Shown in pieces: positions 1-7,514 of a stretch of DNA of 10,679 nucleotides. Positions within the stretch are counted from its first letter, which is position 1; the number at the start of each line of letters is the position of its first letter. Location: contig DNIF01000157.1 of NCBI GenBank assembly GCA_003485715.1, forward strand, positions 1 through 10,679, in the 5' to 3' direction. The DNA is from Gammaproteobacteria bacterium. GTDB lineage: Bacteria; Pseudomonadota; Gammaproteobacteria; UBA7966. Made by a program: the position numbers and the translations under genes. The notes below the pieces were generated by a model. The model ran no database searches, had not been told where the DNA came from, and saw only the letters and a program-made list of their open reading frames with translations.

Positions 1-280
1 TGTCGGCGGTCACTACCGCCGCCCGGCCCACGCTGTCCTGCTGCTGCGACAGCAAGGCCGCCAGTTCATCCAATCGGCTCGCCTGCCAGGCCGGACCCGG
101 CCCCCAGTCGTCACTCTCGATGAGCACGGGCACGTCGAGGAAATAGGGCTCGCGCCAGGCCGCGCGCAGCAGCGGGCCGTGGCGCAGGGCAAGGAAGGCG
201 AGGGTGAGCACCCAGGCCGCAGGCAGCAGGGCCAGCCAGAGCAGGCCCGAATCCGCTTCAACGCCGAGCAGGGTGTTCAC
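1..280 (-). CDS. Membrane-anchored ESDDWG protein, probable NodB-like polysaccharide deacetylase (N-terminal part, runs off window)
   Basis: Reading the minus strand from a GTG at 280 gives 93 uninterrupted codons to the window edge. The GTG overlaps the TGA of the upstream gene in a GTGA, which supports this start and suggests translational coupling; the Shine-Dalgarno upstream is weak. Residues 13-33 form one hydrophobic helix (LLWLALLPAAWVLTLAFLAL), read as a signal anchor. A short basic stretch follows, then PVLIESDDWG at 51-60. A beta strand ending in an acidic pair (D57, D58) resembles the first metal-binding motif of the NodB/polysaccharide deacetylase barrel, and ESDDWG occurs in proteins annotated that way as far as I recall. 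The likely role is removal of acyl groups from the exopolysaccharide at the outer face of the inner membrane. That the gene is real is fairly sure; the function is inferred from one motif, because the metal-binding histidines and catalytic residues lie outside the window. Confidence 0.7.
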   Translation of the reverse strand, partial: MNTLLGVEADSGLLWLALLPAAWVLTLAFLALRHGPLLRAAWREPYFLDVPVLIESDDWGPGPAWQASRLDELAALLSQQQDSVGRAAVVTAD

Positions 281-3200
281 CGGGGCACCCCCGCTGGTTC
301 GGCTGCCGTCGCCGCTTGGGTGCGTTCGTCTTGCAGCGAACCGTCGGGTGAGACGGCGGGCTCCAGCCGGAGGGTCAGGGGCTGCCAGTCACCGCCGGCG
401 TCCTGTCGCTCGATCCGGGGCAGATCCTCCCCCGCGCGGAACCACCAGCGCAGCCGCCGACCACCGCCGTCCCACTCACAGCCGTACTCATCCGGCGTCG
501 CGAGGCGCTGGACCTGGGCCGATGGGTCTGCCGTAGCGTCGCGTGGCAGCAGCGCGACCAGGAACTCTGCCTCGTGTGCGGATGGCGCGATGAGTTCCAC
601 CCGCCAGGCCCCGGCCTCCTGCTCGGCCGGCGGGCGGGTGGCCAGGAAGCGCTGGATCTCGCCGTCGTCGTCGTAGTTACGGCCGTCCACCTCGAATTCA
701 CGCCCCGGTCCACCGACGAAGACCTGTTTCACCGGGTGCGGCCCCATCACCACGGCGTGCAGGCTGGCGCCCGCTCGGCCAGGGCCTGCGCCCGGGGGCA
801 CGTTCGCGCGGAAGCCAGCCGGCGTGGCGACGGGTTCGTCCAGCGTGTGCAGCAGCCAGCGGGTGGTGAAGTCGCCCTCGGCGAGTTTCAGGGTGTCACG
901 CACGAGCACGATGTCGGCCGCCCGGTCATGCACGAAGGTACGGACATAGCGTTCGACGCGGCGGGTGCGATCAGCGAAACGCCCGAGCCCCGACCAGCGG
1001 TTGGTGTAAGCCGGAGTGAGGTCTGCCACCACCACACTGAGATCCTCGGACGCGTGCGTAGCCAGCCAGCGGCCCGTGTGGTAGCTCTCGAATGCCGCCT
1101 CCCACTCGCCGCGATCGAGCGGTGCCCGGCCGAGATTCCAGCCGGAGCCCACCCGACGCTGACCGCCATCATTGGCGATCGGCCGGGGTGCCTCCACGCT
1201 GCCGCGCGGCAGGGGCACGGTGTCGGCGGGGTCGGTCACCGTGACCACGTTATGGGCGATGGATTGGGAGTGGTAGTTCAGATGGTGGTCCGAGCCGTGG
1301 CGGCGCCCGTAGGACCCGCTGTCGATTGCCAGCGCACCGCCGCGGTAGAGCGTGAAACTACCCTGATCCAGGTGCTGGTGCGACCAGAAGTTGTCGCCCG
1401 CCTTGAAGGTGACGTAGGTGGCTTCAGGAGACCAATCCGTACGCGACACGAGGAGTCCGATCCCGCGAAAGGCCCGGGATCGATCCAGATGCTGCACGGC
1501 CTCGGGGGCACATAGGGCGGGATCGGCGAGTGGCCCCCAGGGCCAGGCAGCCGGTCGACCGGGCTCCAGGCAATTCGCCAGGCTGTAGGCCGCCGCGTGG
1601 CGGTATTCGAGGGCCAGTGCCGCCTGGTCGGCGATCACTTCATGCGCCCGATTACCGTCACCAAGGCGCATGAGCGTGCCATCGGGGCGACTGCGATAGA
1701 CGAGAAAATCGAGGAACCCACGCAGTCCGGGCAGTTCGGCAAACCAGTTCAGGCCGGTGGCGTGGCGCCACAGCGCCGGAACCTGAAATACCGCGCGACC
1801 GATGCCGAGCCCGACGTACTCTCGCCCCTCGTGCCAGCCGCCGTCCGCCATCACCTGCTCCCACACCGGCCTCACCCGCGTCTCCAGCAGGTGGTGGGCA
1901 AAGTTGAAGAGGGCGTTGGCGCGCGGGTCATCGCGATAGAGGGCAATCGAGCAGGCAAGGAGCTCTTGCAGCGGATGGGCGTAAAGGGCGTAGTGATAAG
2001 GGGACAGCGCTTCGCGCCGGATGTAGATGGTGGCGTCGTCACAGGCGCTGATGAGGGCCTCGCGCAGGGCCTCGCGCTCCGTCGGCGCCCACTGATCGTG
2101 GAGCCAGTCATAGGCCAGGGAGAGATTGCGCGCCTGCCAGCGTCCCGCCGGCTGCTCAGCCAGCAAACTCTCACGCAGCGCGTCGAGGGGCCAGCGTCCC
2201 GGTTCCAGACGGGCCATCAGGATCAGGGCTTCGGGGCGGCCCTGTTCTGCCGCATGCCGCTGGCCCTTGAGCCAAGCCTCATCCAGGTGATGCTGTTCTC
2301 CGGGCCGGGGTGCCGGCAGGCGCGGGCGCTCGTTGCGGAAATGGGCCAGTTGCACCGGGGGTAGTGAGGCGGGTGACGGCAGACTGCCTGCCATGGGAAC
2401 GATAGAGGCGGTGGCCACCTCGGCCTGCAGGCGTTCCCACTGGTGCGAGAGGACCACGCCGATGGCGAGCAATGGCACGGCCACGCCGCTGGCCCAGGCG
2501 CGCAGCCCCGCGCCCGCAGCCATCGGTCCGTGGCCGTGCTGTGGGTGCAGCTCGAGCACGGTTCGCACCAGCCATTCGCTTGCGCGAAAGGCAAGCCAGA
2601 CACCCATCGGCGCGATGATGAGCGTGGTCGGGTCAGGACGTGCGTCGCGGAAGCCCAGTTCCAGGCCCTCGAGGACGAGGGCGGTAAGGAAGCCCAGGAG
2701 TACGGCCGGCAAGGCGGACAAGCGCCGTCCCCCCCTCAGACGCAGTCGCCCCAGCCGGGCGAGTGCGAGCAGCGCCCCGAGTGGTGCGTAGAGCGACACC
2801 GTCGCGAGGAGGCTGCGCATCGCCACCGGCTCGCTGGTGTAATAGTGGTAATAGAAGGGCAGCCACTGAAGGGCATGCAGGCGACCAGTGACGTCCGCGA
2901 GGCCATCCCAGGGGCCCTTGCCGGTGACCACGGCTACGAGCGCCAGTGGCAGATAGACGCCGAGTCCGATTGCTGCAGTCCAGGCCGGGTGGCGCCAGGC
3001 GCGTAGCCGGTCAGCCCAGGTGGAGAGGGAGCCTGAAGCGAGGGCGGCACCGGCTACCAGACCGGCTGCGCGGGCCGCAGCCGAGACCCCCTGGGCCACG
3101 CCGGAGATCATGAGCAGTTGCAGCACCTCCATGGCGGTGGACAGCAGTGCGGCCAGCAGGAAGGTCAGCACCGGAGCCCCGGCGAGGCCGGCACGCCGCG

Positions 3201-3963
3201 CGAGCAAGGCCCCGAGGGGTAGTGCAGCAAGGAATTCCACCAGCAGCCCGACGAGCAGGCGGAAGGGGCTGGCAGCAGACTCCGCATGGATCCAGAAGCC
3301 GGTCTGCAGATTCAGACGCCAATCGAGCTCGGCGGCACTCATCACGAAGTCAAGCGGGAAGAGGGCCATGGACAGCCACGCCAGCGCGTACAGGGCCAGC
3401 GCCGCGTCGACCAGCGGTGCCTTATCGGGGCGTGTCAGGGCCCCGACCCAGCGGGCCATGGAGGCTGCCGACAGGCGATAGATCAACACGCCCCCACCGC
3501 TGCCGACGCACTCGGCGATGAGGTCATTGAGCGAGGCCGTGCGGTTGGGGAACCAGGCCTGGGTGAATTCGATGGCGAAGGCCAGGCCGCAGCCCAGGAT
3601 CGCGGCGAGGAGGCCGGCGGCTACATTTGGGCTTCGGCCCGGCAGGGCCGCCGCCAGACCGAAGCCGAGCGGCAGGTAGAGCAGGAAATTGGCCAGCAGG
3701 TCGGCACGCTGCTCCGCACCAAGCATGAGCAGGGGCAGGTTCTGGAAGCGCTGAATGCCCTCGGCGAGGCTGATTGGAACGTAGTGGAAGGGCAGCAGCG
3801 AGCCATAGGAGATGAGCACCGCCCAGGCCAGGGGAAGCCAGAGCGGCAGGCGCAGTCGCGGTGGCACGGGCGGCAGGCGCGGTCGCCGCGACCTGGCATG
3901 GACGTGGCCCGAGTACCCCGCTGATGGAGCGACGTCTGCCACGCGCGGCCTGACCTGACTCAC
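277..3963 (-). CDS. Triple VanZ-like membrane region fused to heparinase II/III-like polysaccharide lyase (1228 aa)
   Basis: The start is GTG (3963), preceded by GGGGA about five bases upstream. Residues 1-40 are basic and probably cytoplasmic. Three VanZ-like units follow, at about 45-165, 190-310 and 335-460, each with about four membrane helices. Each carries a PLG turn (98-100, 249-251, 394-396) and then, 30-38 residues on, an acidic ExxQ/E site (E132/Q135, E279/Q282, E432/E435). A thirteenth helix lies at about 489-507, which puts the remainder in the periplasm if the N-terminus is inside. Residues about 540-800 look like an alpha/alpha toroid with GGWHEGREY at 708-716. Residues about 840-1200 are a heparinase II/III beta-sandwich, with FWSHQHLDQGSF at 859-870, DSGSYG at 881-886 and YHSQSIAHNVV at 897-907. 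These His, Tyr and Asn residues fit family active-site positions. The family cleaves uronic-acid polysaccharides by beta-elimination, so trimming the locus polymer is a reasonable guess. VanZ function is poorly known. It lies 57 bases after the amidotransferase. Confidence 0.9.
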   Translation of the reverse strand: MSQVRPRVADVAPSAGYSGHVHARSRRPRLPPVPPRLRLPLWLPLAWAVLISYGSLLPFHYVPISLAEGIQRFQNLPLLMLGAEQRADLLANFLLYLPLGFGLAAALPGRSPNVAAGLLAAILGCGLAFAIEFTQAWFPNRTASLNDLIAECVGSGGGVLIYRLSAASMARWVGALTRPDKAPLVDAALALYALAWLSMALFPLDFVMSAAELDWRLNLQTGFWIHAESAASPFRLLVGLLVEFLAALPLGALLARRAGLAGAPVLTFLLAALLSTAMEVLQLLMISGVAQGVSAAARAAGLVAGAALASGSLSTWADRLRAWRHPAWTAAIGLGVYLPLALVAVVTGKGPWDGLADVTGRLHALQWLPFYYHYYTSEPVAMRSLLATVSLYAPLGALLALARLGRLRLRGGRRLSALPAVLLGFLTALVLEGLELGFRDARPDPTTLIIAPMGVWLAFRASEWLVRTVLELHPQHGHGPMAAGAGLRAWASGVAVPLLAIGVVLSHQWERLQAEVATASIVPMAGSLPSPASLPPVQLAHFRNERPRLPAPRPGEQHHLDEAWLKGQRHAAEQGRPEALILMARLEPGRWPLDALRESLLAEQPAGRWQARNLSLAYDWLHDQWAPTEREALREALISACDDATIYIRREALSPYHYALYAHPLQELLACSIALYRDDPRANALFNFAHHLLETRVRPVWEQVMADGGWHEGREYVGLGIGRAVFQVPALWRHATGLNWFAELPGLRGFLDFLVYRSRPDGTLMRLGDGNRAHEVIADQAALALEYRHAAAYSLANCLEPGRPAAWPWGPLADPALCAPEAVQHLDRSRAFRGIGLLVSRTDWSPEATYVTFKAGDNFWSHQHLDQGSFTLYRGGALAIDSGSYGRRHGSDHHLNYHSQSIAHNVVTVTDPADTVPLPRGSVEAPRPIANDGGQRRVGSGWNLGRAPLDRGEWEAAFESYHTGRWLATHASEDLSVVVADLTPAYTNRWSGLGRFADRTRRVERYVRTFVHDRAADIVLVRDTLKLAEGDFTTRWLLHTLDEPVATPAGFRANVPPGAGPGRAGASLHAVVMGPHPVKQVFVGGPGREFEVDGRNYDDDGEIQRFLATRPPAEQEAGAWRVELIAPSAHEAEFLVALLPRDATADPSAQVQRLATPDEYGCEWDGGGRRLRWWFRAGEDLPRIERQDAGGDWQPLTLRLEPAVSPDGSLQDERTQAATAAEPAGVPR

Positions 3964-4020
3964 GTTGTCCCCGGAGGGCGGTGACAGCGGGACCGGGGCT
4001 CGGGCGCGACGGTCATGGCT

Positions 4021-5946
4021 TCAGGCCGCCGGCCCGGTGACGGGGCGTGTCAGGGATTGCAGATGGGTGAGGCTCGCCCGGAACATGAGCAGCGACCACA
4101 GCGGGGCTGAATGATCACGCACGCCTGCGATGTGGTCGTCGACCAGCCTGCGTACCTGGCGGGGCTCGAAGATCCCGAGGTCCGAGCAGCCGGATCCCAA
4201 CAGTTCGGCCCGCAGCCGCTCCTTCAGCGGGCCCCGGAACCAGGCCGCCACGGGCACCGCGAAACCCATCTTGCGTCGATAGAGAATCTCTTTCGGCAGA
4301 AGAGGTTCCATGGCCTTCTTGAAAATGTACTTGCCTTCCTGGCCACGGAGCTTCTGTCCGGAGGGGAGTCCCGACACCCAGCCCGTGAAGAGGTGATCGA
4401 GCAGGGGCACCCGCACTTCGAGGGCGTGCGCCATGCTGGCGCGGTCGACCTTGGTGAGGATGTCGCCCGGCAGGTAGGTCTTCATGTCCAGATATTGCAC
4501 CCGGCCGATCGGGTCTTCGGTAGGGCAGCGACCGGCATGCTCCCGCAGCACTTCGAGTGCGTGATAGCCGCCGAGAGATCGCCTGAAATCAGCAGTGTAG
4601 AGCGGAATCCTCAAGCCATCATGGAGGATGGACAGTCCGTGGAAATAGCCCTCGAGGCTGTCCCGGGCCAGCGCCTCGAAGGTGCTCTTCGCGCGAAGCC
4701 AGCGGGGCGCCCAGTCGAGCTTGGGATAGAGCCGCCCGAGTGGTCCGAAGAGGGCCCGTCGCAGGCCGATGGGCAGCAGGGCACGCAGACGCTCCTCGCT
4801 CCGATGCCAGCGATAGCGCCGATAGCCGGCGAAATTCTCGTCGCCGCCATCGCCGGACAGCGCGACGGTCACGTGCCGGCGGGCCATCTGGCAGACGCGC
4901 CAGGTCGGCAGGGCCGAGCTGTCGGCGAAGGGTTCGTCATAGCAGGCGGCCAGGCGATCGATCAGGTCGTAATCATCGGCGTCGACCCGTTCTTCGTGGT
5001 GGTTGGTGTGATAGCGCTGAGCCACCAGACGCGCATGCGCGCTCTCGTCGAAGCGTGGATCGGCGAAGGCGATGGCGCAGGTCTCGACGGGCTTGTCGTC
5101 GAGCCCGGCCATCAGCGCCACTACGCTGCTCGAGTCCACGCCACCGGAGAGGAAGGCACCCAGAGGCACCTCGGCCACCATGCGGATGCGCACCGCCTCG
5201 CGCAGGCGCTCCACGAGCTCGTGGGCGATGTCTTCTTCGCGCGCGGGGGGATGCGGCTCGAAGGGCACATCCCAGTAGCGCGACAGGCGCAGCCGCGAGG
5301 GCCCGCCGCGCTCGTGCAGGAAGCGGAAGCCCGGTTCGAGCTTGCGGATCTCCTGGTAGATGCTGCGGGGCTCCGGCACGTAGCCGTAAGCGAAGTAGTC
5401 CTCCACCGCCAGGGGATCGAGGGTACGTCCCAGGGTCGGCAGGGTGAGCAGCGATTTCATCTCGCTGGCGAAGGCGAAGCTGCCATCGGGAAGGTGTGCG
5501 TAGTAGAGCGGCTTGACGCCCAGCCGATCACGGGCCCCGAAGAGACAGTCCCGGCGCGCGTCATAGAGCACGAAGGCGAACATGCCACGGAAGCGCTCGA
5601 TGCACTTCTCGCCCCACTCCTCCCAGGCGTGCACGATGACCTCCGTATCGCAGCGGGTACGGAAGCGATGGCCGCGTGCAATGAGCTCGGGCATGAGCTC
5701 GGCGTGGTTGTAGATCTCGCCGTTGAAGACCACCACCACCGTGCCATCCTCGTTGAACAGCGGCTGCTGGCCGCTCGCGAGGTCGATGATCGAGAGCCGC
5801 CGGTGACCGAGGCCAAGCCCCGGGGCGTGGTGCTGCCCGCCCTCGTCCGGTCCGCGGTGAAACTGGGCCTGATTCATGGCCAGAATGGTTTCGCGCGCGA
5901 TCGCGAGGGCACGGGAGGGGGCATACAGGCCGACGATTCCACACAT
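4021..5946 (-). CDS. XrtA/PEP-CTERM system amidotransferase, asparagine synthase (glutamine-hydrolysing)-like (641 aa)
   Basis: The start at 5946 is chosen because it places Cys2 (MCGIVGLY) immediately after Met, as the class II glutaminase nucleophile requires. AAGGAA lies seven bases upstream. An in-frame ATG at 6153 would bury this Cys and overlap xrtA. The glutaminase domain (2 to about 190) has RGPDEGG at 31-37, NGEIYN at 75-80 and RCDTE at 98-102. The synthetase domain (about 240-620) has the ATP-pyrophosphatase loop SGGVDSS at 267-273 and SGDGGDE at 364-370, then YLPGDILTKVDRASMAHALE at 491-510. All key residues are intact. The enzyme should release ammonia from glutamine and transfer it to an ATP-activated carboxylate. 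Exopolysaccharide-locus members (TIGR03108 type) are thought to act on a sugar or polymer carboxylate rather than free aspartate. That substrate is inferred; location right after xrtA is the main argument against housekeeping asparagine synthetase. Probably cytoplasmic. Confidence 0.95.
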   Translation of the reverse strand: MCGIVGLYAPSRALAIARETILAMNQAQFHRGPDEGGQHHAPGLGLGHRRLSIIDLASGQQPLFNEDGTVVVVFNGEIYNHAELMPELIARGHRFRTRCDTEVIVHAWEEWGEKCIERFRGMFAFVLYDARRDCLFGARDRLGVKPLYYAHLPDGSFAFASEMKSLLTLPTLGRTLDPLAVEDYFAYGYVPEPRSIYQEIRKLEPGFRFLHERGGPSRLRLSRYWDVPFEPHPPAREEDIAHELVERLREAVRIRMVAEVPLGAFLSGGVDSSSVVALMAGLDDKPVETCAIAFADPRFDESAHARLVAQRYHTNHHEERVDADDYDLIDRLAACYDEPFADSSALPTWRVCQMARRHVTVALSGDGGDENFAGYRRYRWHRSEERLRALLPIGLRRALFGPLGRLYPKLDWAPRWLRAKSTFEALARDSLEGYFHGLSILHDGLRIPLYTADFRRSLGGYHALEVLREHAGRCPTEDPIGRVQYLDMKTYLPGDILTKVDRASMAHALEVRVPLLDHLFTGWVSGLPSGQKLRGQEGKYIFKKAMEPLLPKEILYRRKMGFAVPVAAWFRGPLKERLRAELLGSGCSDLGIFEPRQVRRLVDDHIAGVRDHSAPLWSLLMFRASLTHLQSLTRPVTGPAA

Positions 5947-5952
5947 GCTTCG

Positions 5953-5958
5953 TTCCTT
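5953..5958 (-). promoter_or_regulatory. Ribosome binding site of the amidotransferase gene
   Basis: The minus strand reads AAGGAA, about seven bases before the ATG at 5946. It lies within the 14 bases between the xrtA stop and this start. It supports the Met-Cys-Gly start over the in-frame ATG at 6153. Confidence 0.75.
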
Positions 5959-5960
5959 TG

Positions 5961-7514
5961 CTAGGGGCTGTCTTGCCAGGCGGCGAGTGTCGCAGTGAAG
6001 GTCGCCAGCCGCTCCCTCGCGGCATCCTCCGCCGTCAACGGCGTTGCGGCGACCAGCCAGCAACCACGGGTATCGCCCCCGGAGAGTCGCAGCCACGCCT
6101 CGCGCAGTTTGCCGTAGTGGGGATGAGTGAAGTGCTCTGCACCCAGCCACCACCAGTCCCAGACGAGCAGGCGCTCGCCCTTCGGCGAGCGCGATCGGAT
6201 CTCTGCCTCGCGCACGAGTCCGGGGCGCTCACGTCCGGTCGGGCGGATGCCCGCCGGGAGCATGTTCCAGTCGGGATGCTTCTGCCGCAGGAGACGATTC
6301 TGGGAATTGAGGAGCTCCGCGTCCTGACGCGAGCTCGCCCAGCAGGTCACCTCGGCGTAGACCCAGTCATCGCCACTGGCGGCATCGGGCGAGTCGGCCG
6401 GGGATGCGCTGGTTCGGTAGACGGCGCTGGCTCGTTGGTCGGCACCGTGCGTCTCCGCCTCCCAGGTAATGCCTCCCTCGCCTGGTACACGCTCGAAGGC
6501 TGCAATTTGCGCGGGCAACTCGAGCGGTGCGAGGCGGAGGTCGGGGCGGGACAACCAGGCCCAGGCGGGGAAAGTGGCGAGAACGAGCACGTAACCCAGT
6601 GCCTGTGGCCAGAAGGCGGGGCGTCTGCTCGGCATGGTGGCCTCCTGCTCTGCGGACGCTGAATCGAGACGCTCCGGAGGTTCGCGCCAGAGGGAGCCGA
6701 CGGCGAACATCACGAAGATCACGAGGCCGAAGAAGACCCAGCCATAGAGCAGGTGATCGACCCCGGTGGCGAGTTGCATGTCGCTCATGTGTCCAATCAT
6801 CATGATCATGTAAGCACGTATGCCGTTTGCAATTATCGGCACGAAGAAACAGGCCAGAATGAACACGACCCGGCGCCAGGGGCTCTGGTAGCTGAGATAG
6901 GCGTACAGGCAGCCCAGGGTGATGGTGGCGATGAGGTACCGCAGACCGCTGCAGCCCTCGACCACAGACCAGTTACCGCTCGGCAGCGTGATGAACGTGC
7001 CTTCATGGAGGACCGGGATACCCGTCGCCCGCAACAGCGCCACCGAGAAGTGCGCGGTGAAATCCATCAGTGGCGCAATCAGCCCTTCACCGAAGGGTAC
7101 GGCGAAGAGCAGAAAGGCGAGCGGGAAGGCGATCAGGCGCGCCACCTCGAGTCCCAGCACACCCACGGTGATGCCGATGAGCAGCGCCACGAAGGCGTAC
7201 TGCTGCACGATGAGCGTGCCCGTGACCTCCCCGAGCAGCCACAGGAAGCCGAGACCGGCCACGACCGGCAGGGCTGACCACGCCGGTGCCGGTGCGCGCG
7301 CTGCGAGCGCGGTCCGTCGCTCCCAGATGAGCCACAGGCTGATGGGCAGGATGATCCAGCCATGGGCGAAGGTCTCAGAGCGCTGCCAGACGGCCGGCAT
7401 CGAGAGCGCCGTGGCCGCAAACAGCGCCACGGCCGAGCCGAGCAGAAGCACGAGCCAGGCTAGCGGCGACCGCCAGGCCAGCGGCAGGCGGGGCTGCGAG
7501 GGCAGGGAGTTCAT
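5961..7514 (-). CDS. xrtA: Exosortase A with fused C-terminal EpsI domain (517 aa)
   Basis: Exosortase A is an inner-membrane transpeptidase-like protease that cleaves PEP-CTERM sorting signals on exported proteins. Residues 1 to about 280 hold some eight hydrophobic segments with the exosortase signature. The proposed nucleophile is Cys188 in VVEGCSGLRY, with Arg233 in IIANGIRAY and His254 in GVDHLLYGW. HGWIILPISLWLIWERR at 51-67 is also typical. After a further helix (about 305-321) comes an EpsI-type periplasmic domain to residue 517, including CWASSRQDAELLNSQNRL at 391-408; many XrtA proteins are fused this way. The start at 7514 is favoured over the in-frame ATG at 7637 because it has a strong GGAGAAGG site and forms an ATGA overlap with the upstream glycosyltransferase stop. 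The extra 41 residues of the longer form are arginine/glycine-rich and unlike a coding N-terminus. No PEP-CTERM substrate is seen here. Residues about 368-383 of EpsI are a Ser/Asp/Ala-rich, low-complexity stretch. Confidence 0.96.
   Translation of the reverse strand: MNSLPSQPRLPLAWRSPLAWLVLLLGSAVALFAATALSMPAVWQRSETFAHGWIILPISLWLIWERRTALAARAPAPAWSALPVVAGLGFLWLLGEVTGTLIVQQYAFVALLIGITVGVLGLEVARLIAFPLAFLLFAVPFGEGLIAPLMDFTAHFSVALLRATGIPVLHEGTFITLPSGNWSVVEGCSGLRYLIATITLGCLYAYLSYQSPWRRVVFILACFFVPIIANGIRAYMIMMIGHMSDMQLATGVDHLLYGWVFFGLVIFVMFAVGSLWREPPERLDSASAEQEATMPSRRPAFWPQALGYVLVLATFPAWAWLSRPDLRLAPLELPAQIAAFERVPGEGGITWEAETHGADQRASAVYRTSASPADSPDAASGDDWVYAEVTCWASSRQDAELLNSQNRLLRQKHPDWNMLPAGIRPTGRERPGLVREAEIRSRSPKGERLLVWDWWWLGAEHFTHPHYGKLREAWLRLSGGDTRGCWLVAATPLTAEDAARERLATFTATLAAWQDSP

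Noticed and set aside
13..261. 82-codon minus-strand frame starting at an ATG at 261
   Set aside because: It is Cys/Arg/Ser-rich and out of frame with the GTG-started frame from 280, which has an anchor helix, the ESDDWG motif and an overlap with the upstream stop.
574..3924. Series of plus-strand open frames (for example 574-1515, 1597-2364, 2443-3006, 3286-3924) opposite the VanZ-lyase gene
   Set aside because: All lie within the well-supported minus-strand gene, show no recognisable domain and have compositions typical of antisense shadows.
4111..5964. 617-codon open frame on the plus strand opposite the amidotransferase gene
   Set aside because: It mirrors a gene with intact catalytic motifs. 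Long antisense frames are expected in GC-rich DNA because codon bias removes stops. The translation has no recognisable domain or ribosome site.
5947..6153. 69-codon N-terminal extension of the amidotransferase
   Set aside because: It would remove Cys2 from the N-terminal position needed for glutaminase activity and would overlap the end of xrtA.
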